NCBI GenBank assembly: GCA_032622095.1
Contig: CP136061.1
Coordinates: 219,076,373-219,140,372, forward strand
Source: Siphonodentalium dalli
Lineage: Eukaryota > Mollusca > Scaphopoda > Gadilida > Siphonodentaliidae
Direction: 5' to 3'
DNA: 64,000 nucleotides
Under the pieces are notes generated by a model, which did no database searches, had not been told where the DNA came from, and worked only from the letters and a program-made list of their open reading frames with translations. A program made the position numbers and the translations under genes. This document shows positions 21,650 to 33,583 of the stretch, in pieces. Each line of letters begins with the position of its first letter. The stretch's first letter is position 1.

Positions 21650-23767
21650 CAAAACAACACCAAAGTGACATCAATATATAATAACTACTTACAGAACTAT
21701 CTGAGATAACATATAGATCTCTTTATTATGTTTATTGTTCACCTCCAAATTTTGAGAGAATATGTACCGGTACAAATATAAAGTACATATGTAGTAGCCG
21801 AAACAGACTTCCTTCCGGAGCCTTTATTCAGTGTCGAAGGGCCCATATCTCATGTGTGTAGTCTACATGTAGATATAATTTGCTGTGTTATATAATTGTT
21901 ACATGAAACAAGACTTTATCATCCTAAATGTATCATATAACAGGTAACAGGTAGTATACACATGCAATATCACATGAAAATGGCGGTCTCATTAAAATGT
22001 GTAAACAATATAAGATTGGCATGTTAATCATGCCAATCGGATATTGTTTAATATTGGATTTGGTGGCTATGTTATTGGCTTGATAGTGATATGTATACTA
22101 CATTGTTTGCCATCTGTTTTAATATGTTTGTCAATCCTGATTTCCTCTCAACAAATTGCTTGCACATAGAAGGAATGTGGCTGCAGAATGGATAATTTGG
22201 ATTAATGTGTACTTTAATGCTTGTGATTCATATGTATGAATGTTCAGCTAATAAATTCTACAAAAGTTTGGTCTTGTTTGTATTTGTCAAGACGCTTAAT
22301 CACATAATTATGTCCACATAGGTACAAGCATACATCGCACTGCCCGCGTCTCCTATGAAAAATGAGGGAGATTGTATATTCTCCACTGGCTGACATCAGT
22401 GCATGTATTCATAAATTTATAAATGTTATATGTAACATTATACAACAGAAGACGCATTAATACTTGTGTTATGATGATGCGATTGATGGGAAAGCAAATG
22501 TATTCCTTCTGTATATTATGTATATAATTATGTTCTTTGTTTTGCCTGTTTCATGTTAATTCATGACTTAGCAATAAACTGTATATATATATATATATGG
22601 AATAAGTGAAAGGCAGATTCCATTCAGAAATAAAATTATAAAAGGGTTAACCAAACGACACTATAGTGACATCAATATCTGATAACTACTTACAGAACTA
22701 TTTGAGATAACAGTATCCAATAATAAAATGACTGTTCGAAATCTCGAAATCAGAATATAAACTGGAGACAGTCACACTTTAACAGACAGAACACCAGCTG
22801 ATAACACAATGAAGTGACTGGTACAGTGGCTCTGGTTTAGAACAGAATATAATTGAGAAGATACTGTGACCGAAATAGCACACTATTATAAAGCAAGTGA
22901 TAGAATGATGACCTTTATTAAAGTCACTGATGATTTACACTATAAACTGTAAACCTTATATCACCACCGTGATGAAGAAGACTTATTTATAAATAAACTA
23001 TTGTGAGAGGCTTTTGACATTAAAATCTGTAAACCACCAGTATTAACTCTGTTTCGTCCAACCTATATAGACAATGTATTCTCACTCATTCTGTGCATAA
23101 ATCAGAACAATAAATATAAAGGACTCAAGGCCTTTGAATGGGTTCATGCGAAATAGCATATATTTGATTTTCTATATATACATGTATATAATATAAGAGC
23201 AGGATCTGTCTGTCCATCTGGATTTTTCTCCCAGACTGCTTGTCCAATTTCAACCAAATTTTGTGTGGTGACTTGGGGTACCCTGGCAGAGGTTATAACA
23301 GCATAAGTTTTTCAAAATTTTTATCTACAAAATTTTAATTAAATAAATAATTAAAAAACAGATACGCTCACTATGGCCTATTTTAGCACCAGATGTATAG
23401 TCTTTATAGATGTGTTTTCACTGTGACCATCCAACAGAATAACGGGTATAAGTCTATGGGCTCATATCAGAAATAAGTCCAATATGAACCAATGTCAATA
23501 TTTAGGACCAATATGAACCTATTTGCCCAATGATATGTTGAAGTACCGTACATAATAATATTATCAATATATATAAATGAGTAGGATCTGTCTGTCATGT
23601 GCGTGAAGTGCACCCCAGAGGCCCCTAACGCACAAAGGGGTCACAGGCCACTTTGTGCAGGGGCTGCAGACTCCTCTGATGCTGAATAAAGGCTCCCGAA
23701 GGGACCTGTTTCAGCTAATTGTCTATAAAACAACTATCATCAACAAATACATTTCAAAATATATGAT
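21650..23767. other. Unassigned sequence
   Basis: Contains a short (TA)n at about 22580-22598, the family 2 end fragment at 22590-22646, and the dispersed repeat at 23205-23290. A GC-richer repeat at 23590-23715 reappears inverted near 21795-21835 (CCTTTATTCAG wording). No gene seen. Confidence 0.45.
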
Positions 23768-24699
23768 TTTGTTCTTATTTTCATTATTAATAACTCTCTA
23801 ATAATGAGATTTCGCAAATTGATACCATTGTTATGTAAACATTACTGTTATTAGTGTTGAAACGATTAATCTACTAATAAAAATCGACGCGATTATTAAA
23901 TTAGTCGATCCCGAAATCGGCTAGTCGACTAGTCGGGACACACCCACCACCATTATGCCATCGCGAAAACAGTGCCGTAGCTGTCGTTACCGAATTACCA
24001 AACAATCAGGCTATCGAAATACACAATCACAATTAGCTTGTTAAAGCCTTCTTTGTTGTCCTTTTGTGCGATGATTACTGCTTTCAGTACTTCGTGGTCA
24101 TGCACAAGCGCGAAACCCAATGACCTCAACTCAATGTATTTGGCGGCGGCTTATTCTTTGAAGTTGAGACGGCCGTCTTTGATAATCAACTTCAAAGAAT
24201 CAGCGCCTATCACAACCATGTCTATTTTTCGGCGTGACGGAATTGATCTGAGTGATAACTGGTCAACGCGTTTGCAGGTGTGCAGGACTCAACTTCACTC
24301 AAGTGAGTTGCGAAGTGACATTATTAAGTTTTAAGTTAACAAGTCCAATATACTGGCATATAGTGCTTTAGTAAACAGTTGTTACATAATTTATTTAACA
24401 GAAATTCTGTAACACCTGTTTACTGAAGCACTATGTCAGCATACCTTTAAAGTTTATTTGTCAAATTGTGTGATATTTTCCCAATTTCCTGCTGTTACAA
24501 CATTTATTTTATAACTTTTGTTTGACTCTGTCGGAGATGAAGTTCGTTTCTCAAAATATCTTGCATTTCGTCACGTACACACGTTTGTGAAGTCAATCAG
24601 TGACTAGCACACTGGGCAAGTTTGAAAACAACGATGTTCGATGTTTGGTAGACCATACCATATCAATTTTAAAGGAACATTTTTACACAAAACATATAG

Positions 24700-25835
24700 A
24701 ACTAGCAGGTGACCCGACTTCGTCCGGGCTTTGACCTTGAATTGACAATTTTGAAGGTCAAGGTAAGGTCGGAGTCACTATTTGACCCGTCCAAAACACT
24801 CCCCGGACAAAATTACCCGTAGGTATCAAATTTCTTCGAAATCTGTCCAGCAGTTTTCCCGGCCATAGCTAACAGACAAATAAAACAGACAGAAGTCCCA
24901 AAATATATATTAGATCATTTGTGGGTACCGGTACCCGTTTCAAGGTGAAGATCACCTCGGGCGGAAAAACTGACCCGATGAAAATCTCCCCCATTCCCAG
25001 GAACCCAAAGTACGAACACAGACAACATGCTCATGTCTGTACACAGACACAACACGCTCATGTCTGGACATACACGCTCTTTATCAAAGACACTGCGGAT
25101 ACGAACGCTCTTTAACTATCACGTGATTAACCCATGAATTTCCATTGCGGTGGTGGGGGATTGGAGAATGAGTGCTCTGACGTTCTCAGAAGCGGTGCGA
25201 TGACACTCCATCTGGGATTTTACCCTTAGATAGGAAGTTTGGGCTCAATCCGTCCGGCAGTTTTCCCGGCCATAGCTGACAGACAAACAACAAACAAACA
25301 GACAGACAGAAGTCCCAAAATATATAGTAGACTAGCCGATGAGCCCGACGTTGTCCGGGCTATTCAAAAACCAAATTTCAAGTCGATAGCTCTACCCGTT
25401 TCCGAGATCTGGTCTGCGCATGCGCAAAGCTGGCGTCGCACGGGCTCGGCGACCCGATAAAATTCGTATCCGGGGCAAGATACATTGACATACCAAATTT
25501 CAAGTCGATAGCTCCACCCGTTTCCGAGATCTCGTCTGTGCATGCGCGAAGCTGGCGTCGCACGGGCTCGGCGACCCGATAAAATTCGTATCCGGGGCAA
25601 GATACATTCAAAAACCAAATTTCAAGTCGATAACTCCACCCGTTTCCGAGATCTCGTCTGCGCATGCGCGAAGCGGGTGCCGCACGGGCTCGCCAATACG
25701 ACAAAGTCCACCGCCTGGTCAAACTACACACACGTACCAAGTTTCGTCCCGATCGGTCGAGAATCGTAGATTTGTATAAATGACAGACATACAAACATAC
25801 AGAGGTCTTCAAAATATATATGAGATAATGCACCG
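24700..25835. repeat. SINE/LINE-tail-like repeats and a 122-bp tandem array
   Basis: Blocks begin GCAGGTGACCCGACTTCGTC (24709) or similar (25333) and end with ACAGACAGAAGTCCCAAAATA (24883, 25305). Between 25365 and 25735 is a 122-bp unit repeated three times (starts near 25365, 25488, 25609) with CCCGTTTCCGAGATCT and GCGCATGCGC. Reading frames across the array are produced by the repeat and are not genes. Confidence 0.7.
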
Positions 25836-26032
25836 GTTTCTGATTGTTGCACGCGCTCCCACTCCGTAATCCGTGGTGCTTCCGTGATCGATGAGGTGTT
25901 TGTCACCACCGTTTAGATACATACATCAGCTGGATGGTAATTTGATTATCATAAAACATCATATACCTGGGACAAATTAATAACCTATTAACCTTCAGTC
26001 TTGCTTTGCGTTCGAAAATGGAAAGTTGGTTA

Positions 26033-26929
26033 GGCCAAAGAAAAAGGATAGTATGTTTCCGATAACGAAGTGAAAAAATTAGGGTAGGTAGGTAGGAAAT
26101 TTTTTTGTTTTGATTTTTTAAAAATATTTTTTATCCAGCTGCAGAAATATTGAATTACCTCGACCGAAAATGACATAAAATGCCAACTTGTGTTGTGGGA
26201 AAGTATTACTTGATAAACACAGCACTAGGAAATATACATTAAGATTGATGAAAGATCAAACTTACTTCATGCTTTAATAAGGATGTTATTTATTTTTCAC
26301 ATACCACATTTTATAAATTTGGCTATAAACTTGGTATGAGATTGATGTCACTAACTTTTATAAGAATTTTACCCATAATACCGCCATTATACTGTACTTG
26401 TATTGTGACAACAGCATCCCATTGTCTAGAGGTAGCCAGTGCACCCAACCTAGCATGCCTGGTTTTTGGAAACAGTAGCTGTACCCCTAACATATGTGGT
26501 CATAACCTATATACATATATACAGATACACACACGTCTGTTTATACTGTTCCTACCGGTACTCTCAGGCTCCAAGAAAATAATAAATGGGCATGCATGTT
26601 TATTTGGAACTCATGAATATGTTCCATAAGTCCCAAACAAGGCATACTGGTAAAGCAGGCATGAGATCCACTCTCTTGAAATTAAAATTGCAAGATTCAT
26701 GCTTATCAATCCACAACCCATCACACACCTGTGGCTTTTGAGACAACTGTCACACTTCATGTCACTTATCACAGGCTTATGTTAGAAACCATGTGTTTTG
26801 CACCTAATGATTATCAATATTTAAGAGCATTAGCGGTAAAAATAGTTAAAAAAAAAAGAAGATTAGGGTCGGCGGGTTATTTTTAGGGTCGGTCGATGTA
26901 CGGAAACATAGTATCTTTTTTCTTTGGCC
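26033..26929. mobile_element. PIF/Harbinger-like MITE nested in the hAT element
   Basis: Ends GGCCAAAGAAAAAGGATAGT and its inverse, flanked by TTA (26030-26032, 26930-26932). A TWA 3-bp duplication and GG-starting ends match PIF/Harbinger. No DDE transposase or Myb-like ORF was recognised in 897 bp. Confidence 0.8.
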
Positions 26930-27855
26930 TTACTCAAAACAAACGGCAAATTATTTACTTATATGGGCACAAACGGTAAATTTCGGAAGGAGTCCGACTA
27001 GTCGACTAGTAGTCGATTCCTTCTGGCGACTAGTCGATTCCTCAAAACCACTAATCGTTTCAACACTAACTGTTATAGTGGTATTCGCGATCAAAGTAAA
27101 ATTAGACACTGAAGTTTAATCAAAACTTGATTAAATATTGGAAAAGGTCAAAGCATTGAAAAATATTGTGAAAATCAGATACTACTAGTACCGTAGTAAT
27201 TAAATTATTTGATGACAATCACTGTAACAGTTTTGTTTACATAACAATGGTTTCAACACGCACAATTATGTTATTTGAGAGCTATCAATAATTAATATAA
27301 GAACAAGGTTTTCTATTTCTCCATGTTCACTGTTGCTCATCTGTTCCCCTTAAATCATTCCTGTCCCGTTTTATGTTCCACTTCGAAGTTGATTTTTGTT
27401 TACCTTCTTAGCGATTTTTTGACAAGTTGGAGGCACCCGCATAGAAAAAGATGAACGGGACAATTATTTCTCGCATTTAGATTTGTCGCCGTTTGCATCG
27501 AGGCTCGGTAGGTAATACACAACGTCTATGTATGGAAATTATTTGGTTGCTTAGTTATACCGAAATTTACACTGATCATTAACAAATCTCACATTTTTCT
27601 TCAGTGACCCACAAAATAGTGGAAATTTCGAAAGCATAAGATAGTTTTACAAACCTGCGATTGTAAATTACGATAACATACACCTTTACAAACGATTCAC
27701 AACCTGTGTTTTTTCAAGTATTACATTTATGGGCAACAGAGAGTACTTTTTCGCCGAACCATGTGGGTACCACTTCTTAGTTAACAGATGCTCCCCTTCT
27801 TAGCTCCAGAAATCCATCATGTTCCCCTTCTTATCAATTATAGGTATTCCACTTA

Positions 27856-29886
27856 CACTGTCGCTCAACTGCTCCTATGAGATCACTTCTTAGCAGTTTT
27901 GTTGACAGTCATAGTCGATTTTTGAGAAAAATGGAGGGTGTTGTCCAAAAAACGGTAAGTTTTACAACATTGATCACCAAAAATTCACACCATTTTGCGC
28001 AGTTGACTGACAAAATCGTTATTTTTTCTAATATAAAATAGTTTCGCGACCAGACCAGGTGAAATAATACTACACAAGAACGTCAAGTAATGATTTATGG
28101 GTGTTATGTTGTCAGATGTTACACGGATATATAGCCAATTTCGGGCTAACACGCGGGTTTCACTTCTTAGTATCCATGGTTCCACATCTTAGTTCTGGAA
28201 TTCAGGTACGGTCCGCGTCTTATGATTGCATGACTAAATCCTTTAGCACGGGTTACAGGTCGTACCTTTAGTCTGATCATCATAAAATTTGTCATGGATG
28301 TTAACAATGACATGTAGATGGGAACAAGTCATTTTGAGGTCATTCGGCCAAAAAACATGGCTGCCAGCAGCCATCTTGGATTTTACTCTTTGTATGACTA
28401 GATCCTTTAGCACGGGCTACAGGTCGTACCTTTAGTCTGATCATCATAAAATTTGTCATGGATGTTAATAATGACATGTAGATGGGAAAGAGTCATTTTG
28501 GGGTAATTCAGACAAAAAACATGGGCGCCAGTGGCCATCTTTGATTTCAAATTTCAATCCATTAGCACCGGCTACAGGTCGTACTGGTCGTCTGATCATC
28601 ATGAAATTTGTCAAGGATGTTAATATTGACAAGTAGATGGGAACGAGTCATTTTGTGGTCATTCGGCCAAAAAACATGGCCACCAGCAGCCATCTTGGAT
28701 TTTACTCTTTGTATGACTAAATCCTTTAGCAAGGGCTACAGGTCGTACCTTTAGTCTGATCATCATGAAATTTTTCATGGCTGTTGAAATTGGAATGTAG
28801 ATGGGAAAGAGTCATTTTGGGGTCATTCGGACAAAAACATGGCCGCCAGCGGCCATCTTTGATTTCAAAATTCAATGCATTAGCACGGGCTACATGTCGA
28901 AATGTTCGTCTGATCATCATGAAATTTGTCATGGATGTTAATATTGACATGTAGATGGGAACGATTAATTTTGGGCTCATTCGGCCAAAAAACATGGCCA
29001 CCAGCAGCCATCTTGGATTGTACTCTTTGTATGACTAAATCCTTTAGCACGGGCTACAGGTCATACCTTTAGTTTGATCATCATAAAATTTGTCATGGAT
29101 CCGGCTTTTATATAACTATGCATGAACCAATAAATAAACGACACGATGCAAGATACGATTTCACTACATTATACGTCCATTATAAGCCAATTATATAAAA
29201 CAAATTGCAAGTGTCCTCATTACTGGTTAATATGCATAACCATCACATATGTAATCGCAATTTAATTGACAACTAGACCGGGAATATCGGCTCATATATG
29301 TATCAAATGTTATGTGGGATATTGCTGAAGATCCTATATAGCTAGTAGTCGTAGGAAATCATACAAAGTAACTAGTGCCTTAATGTGACACGAATTGGGC
29401 TGTAGAATAGCAATAGATAGTTTGTGAGTCAGCTGAGAAATGGAACCACTAAGAAGTGATCAGAAACCGAAAGTCGGCTAAGAAATGGAACATTTTGGAG
29501 TGAATTTACAGGCTGTTTGTGTGTATGTACAATTAGGGCTACCTGAGGAAGATTTTCCGACAGTTTCAATTTATTATACTGAATGGTTCGGAAGCAAAAT
29601 GACTTGATAGTTCCCCATTGGATTAACATGGAAATACAGTTAAATGTCAGAAATAACGTATAAAGGTAATCATAAACCATCTATCCACATGGCAATTTCA
29701 TTACGGGGTTTCCAACGATTGGTTGAATGGTCGGGAACTCACCTTTTCGCCATTATTATCACTTTGACGCTCTTTCCAACTTCTAAAAAACAATAAAAAA
29801 TCGGTATCGCTGCAGAACCTAATCGAAACGAAATGGCACATAAAACTGCTAAGAAGTGATCTCATAGGAGCAGTTGAGCGGCAGTG
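27856..29886. mobile_element. CACTG-ended TIR element with 5-bp TSD, 2.0 kb, nested
   Basis: TIRs begin CACTGTCGCTCAACTGCTCC (left) and CACTGCCGCTCAACTGCTCC (right, inverted), 45 bp or more, flanked by ACTTA (27851-27855, 29887-29891). The ends are related to those of the surrounding 9.2-kb element, so both belong to one family. It carries the tandem array at 28225-29100. Confidence 0.9.
28225..29100. repeat. Tandem array of about 155-165-bp units with CAGCAGCCATCTTGG motif
   Basis: Five to six units with landmarks GGGCTACAGGTCGTACC (about 28249, 28412, 28566, 28729, 28882, 29047) and GCCATCTTGG (about 28365, 28685, 29003; variants 28530, 28848). It lies inside the nested CACTG element. Confidence 0.85.
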
Positions 29887-31439
29887 ACTTATAAGACAAA
29901 AAGTTATTGAGTTTTTACATGGAATCCTTTAGCAATGACTGTTTTAGTTATTGTGAGTAATTTATAATTTTGACAGTGACAAAATGGTAGCATATATTGG
30001 GGAAATGACTCATATATCACTCAACATTCTCCATATATATATCCCACACCTATAAGCAATCAAATTCATGTGCGCACATACATACTATCTAATCATAACA
30101 ATACATGTCTTGTTATGAAAATTCATTTAGTATGTATAATGCCACACATTATATCGCCAATTTTAATTCCTATTTCAGAATTACCGCCAGTGTTATTACT
30201 GTCGGTGGGGGTGCCACAAATAATCAAATACAGCTTATTTCCATTCTATTGAAATCCATCCTTTGATAAAATAATACATGTAGTCCAGGAGATCGACCCC
30301 AAGAAATAACAAATGTTGCTCATTTTGACGGACAAGTGCTATCCGGTCTAATTTTGTAGTAAAATATATGTAGATTACGAAAATCCATCATAGCAGTGGT
30401 GAATTTGTAGCTTAATTGGCGAAAAATTTGTTTTTATTGACCTACCCGATGACCGAAAATGAAAGAATTTACCGGCGACGTCATATTACTACTAATCCGG
30501 GAGCTAATATGGGTATCCTTGAACCCCCTGGGACTTAACTTCTCCCAACTCATTTTGTTCCTTATTATGTCCTTCAACTTTTAAGCAATGTTAGCAAGAA
30601 AAAAAAGTGGCCGTATAGACTCCAGACAAAATGGCGTCCATCATGGCCGCCGTTTTTCAAACCAGACCCTAAGTCAGTTTTATGCAAATTATAGCGGTGA
30701 AAATCTTGTAAACTGTATACAAATGTATATATTTTCGTGAAGCTAAGACATAATGTCACTTTTTTGGGGCAAAATTGAAACTCACCATCCAAGATGGCCA
30801 CCAATATGGCCGCCGGAAGTTGAAAATATGACTTGTTTTTTACAAATATCTTCTAGATCGATTCATGCTGTTTGGAACTGGTTGAGTAATGCGACTTTAT
30901 TTTGTATTTTGTGTAACTGATCATTGGGGCAATTAAATATGCACTTTTTGGGTTCCTAGCCCCTTCCGTTCCCTCAAAAATTCGAATTTACAGAACGCAG
31001 TATAAAATTTCACAAAAAAATCACAATTGGGATTATAGTCATATTTTAACAAGAAATGAAAAGAACTTTGTAATGTAAGTGATGCATATGATTATACCTA
31101 TGAATATTCCAACTCACTGGAACCAAAATTCTTACTTTGGCTCAAAATGGCTGCCAAAATGGCTGCCAAAATATGGAAAATGATAAATATTGCCCCAGCG
31201 TGTTCTGCAATCGATTACAAGTTGTGGATGATGTACAAAATTGGCTATTCTGCCTTCTATACATTGAATACTAACATGTCTGATGTGCCATGGTTAATTG
31301 TTACTATTGTCACCACTGACATCACCAAAAATATTGGACTTTTCTCTCAAAAACATTTCATGTTTAGACCATTTTTGCAATTAAAATGTAACTATATTTG
31401 GGTTGAAAGGTGTTTATTGTTTTGATCTATATTAAATGT

Positions 31440-32720
31440 GTCACACTACGGGATTTATAGACCAAATTGTTCACCCGATTTTGACAGAACTCTATACTCT
31501 CATTAAGTAGACATGGATAAACTTTTTATATGCAGCCTGTGTCAGGGAGGACGCAGTTATATAGGGGTGGGTGTAATATAGTGTGTCATTTTGACATATT
31601 TGTCGATGGGTTAATATATAATGCTTTGTTATTATGGTCTGAAATGACTAATATCAAGATCTCTGGTGACCATTCAACGTTTGATACCATTTGATGTCCT
31701 GATGGGGTATATTTTAGAAGTTCTGACACGTCACCAAGCTTCGGTACATGTCACGAAGCTTCGGTACATAGGATGAAAAACCGCCACATATTTGGGGTTA
31801 ATGATGCAAGGTCACATTTTTCGCCAGATTTCGACAGAACTATATGCTCTCATTAAGTAGACATGGATAAACTTCTTGTATGTAGCACTGTCTCAGGGAG
31901 GAAGCAGTTATATAGGGTGGATGTAATATAGTGTGTCATTTTGACATAATTACACCATGGTTTAATATATAATTCCATGATAATTACAATCTGAAATGAC
32001 TGATATCAAAGTTTATGGTGACCATTCAACGTTTGATGCCATTTGACGGTACGTGTCACGAAGCTTCGGTAAATTGTATGAAAAATCGCCACAGATTGGG
32101 GTTACGATGCGAGGTCACATTTTCGTCTCATTAAGTAGACATCGATAAACTTCTTATATGTAGCCCTGTGTCAGGGAGGGAGCAGTTATATAGTAGGTGT
32201 AATATAGTGTGTCATTATGACATATTCCTCGATGGGTTAATATATAATGCGATGCTAATTATGATCTGAAATTATTAATATCCGGGTTTCTGGTGACCAT
32301 TCAACGTTTGTTACCGCTACCATATGATGTCCTGGAGTTCTGACACGTCACGAAGCTTCGGTACATGACACGAAGCTTCGGTGCATTGGATGAAAACCCG
32401 CCACAGGTTTGGGTTTAAGAATGCATTGTCAATTTTTTTTTTGCCACAGCACTGGGAGATAAGTACCCAGGGTCACATGTTTCTTCTGATTTTGATAGTA
32501 CTGTATACTGTTATTAATAAAGATACACCTTGACTAACTTCACGTTGAATGAACCAGTCACAGTATAATTTTCTATTTTTGAACATTTAACTTGAATGTC
32601 ACGAATAATCGGTACATTCATGTTTTTGTTTCGACGTCGACTGTATGCATAAATCTGATTTAAATATAGTAATATATAAATAATAATTAATGTACCGAAG
32701 CTTCGTATCTATAGGTTACA
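31440..32720. repeat. Irregular tandem repeat with a self-complementary CGAAGCTTCG box
   Basis: The landmark CATTAAGTAGACAT occurs at about 31501, 31851 and 32129, with a diverged unit near 32509 (spacing 350, 278 and about 380). ATGTCACGAAGCTTCGGTAC and relatives recur near 31735, 32045 and 32345, and the inverse near 32695. No coding signal. Confidence 0.75.
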
Positions 32721-33310
32721 AACACCTAATTATTTTCCATAGGCGACAGTGTTAACTAAAAGTCCCGCCGGCTATGGGTTAAGCTTATTTGAACTTCAAG
32801 TGGTCAATTTTCCCTTAGCACGTCATCCGCTGCACCAGTATGTGACAACAAACGCGCCATTTTCGGTATTTTTTTCAAACAATAGTCTTGCATTTCCACA
32901 ACTACCCCATTTACTGCACAAAAATCAGCAGCATAAACATATCCAGACCCCTTCCGTAACTTCTAGATACCACCAGGCTCTTCCTGAACATCTAAACATA
33001 CACAATCGCCATATTTACGTAGGCTATGATTTTCTGTTCCCGATTAGGGATATTTCCCTCAATGATAATCAACCAATCAGCAGCCAGATTGTTTTGTTAT
33101 GCTGACTCGAGTTTCAAGAAGCGTAACTCTATATAATTAGTTGCCTGTAACATATAATTGTAAAGAAAATCGAACTTTGATCATGTAAACTGCGCCAATT
33201 TTACAAAAAAGCTTTACTGTGATACGATAGAAATATAGAAGTCATTGGCCATCCTATTATCTCCCAGTGGTCCTTTGACCCACATACCCCGTTTTAAAAT
33301 TGACCATTTT

Positions 33311-33333
33311 GGGGGGGGGGGGGGGGGGGGGGG
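33311..33333 (+). repeat. Homopolymer G run (about 23 bp)
   Basis: An uninterrupted G tract within the TAGTCC element. Its length is likely unstable or assembly-dependent. Similar runs: C at 13951-13969 and 49142-49160, G at 50855-50872. Confidence 0.9.
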
Positions 33334-33420
33334 TAAGAAATAACACCGATACTCGAATCCTGATAACTCTGGAAGCACAGTTTAGTAGAAAGATACTAAT
33401 GTCTCATGTCATGCTTGTTA

Positions 33421-33583
33421 TATAAGGATTAACTGTCATGTGGACTGTTTTTATGGAGATGTAACCATGAGGTAAGTGGACATAACTTGTGTAAAACCCG
33501 AAGGGTTTTACATACAAGTTATGACCACTTACCTCAAGGTTACATCTCCATAAAAATAGTCCACATGACAGTTAATCCTTATA
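33421..33583. repeat. Near-perfect hairpin, 163 bp
   Basis: Arms start TATAAGGATTAACTGTCATG and pair with CATGACAGTTAATCCTTATA; the central loop is around AACCCGAAGGGTT. Probably a TA-flanked MITE nested in the TAGTCC element. Confidence 0.85.

Larger units (their letters stand above)
23852..27068. mobile_element. hAT-like element, 3.2 kb, no transposase seen
   Basis: Ends TAGTGTTGAAACGATTA and TAATCGTTTCAACACTA are flanked by the 8-bp duplication ACTGTTAT (23844-23851, 27069-27076). Sub-terminal CGACTAGTCG motifs occur at both ends. An 8-bp TSD and TAGTG-type ends are typical of hAT. The interior holds other repeats (24700-25820) and a nested element at 26033-26929. No hAT transposase was recognised, so this copy is non-autonomous. 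Confidence 0.9.

Noticed and set aside
25364-25833. Overlapping minus-strand frames of 84 and 151 codons
   Set aside because: They run across a 122-bp tandem repeat and repeat the same peptide; the open frame is a by-product of the array.
28225-29100. CRISPR-like regular repeats
   Set aside because: Whole units of about 160 bp are repeated with no repeat/spacer distinction, in a eukaryotic genome.
32749-33105. 118-codon plus-strand frame
   Set aside because: No recognised motif, low-complexity His/Gln-rich text, and it lies inside a transposon.
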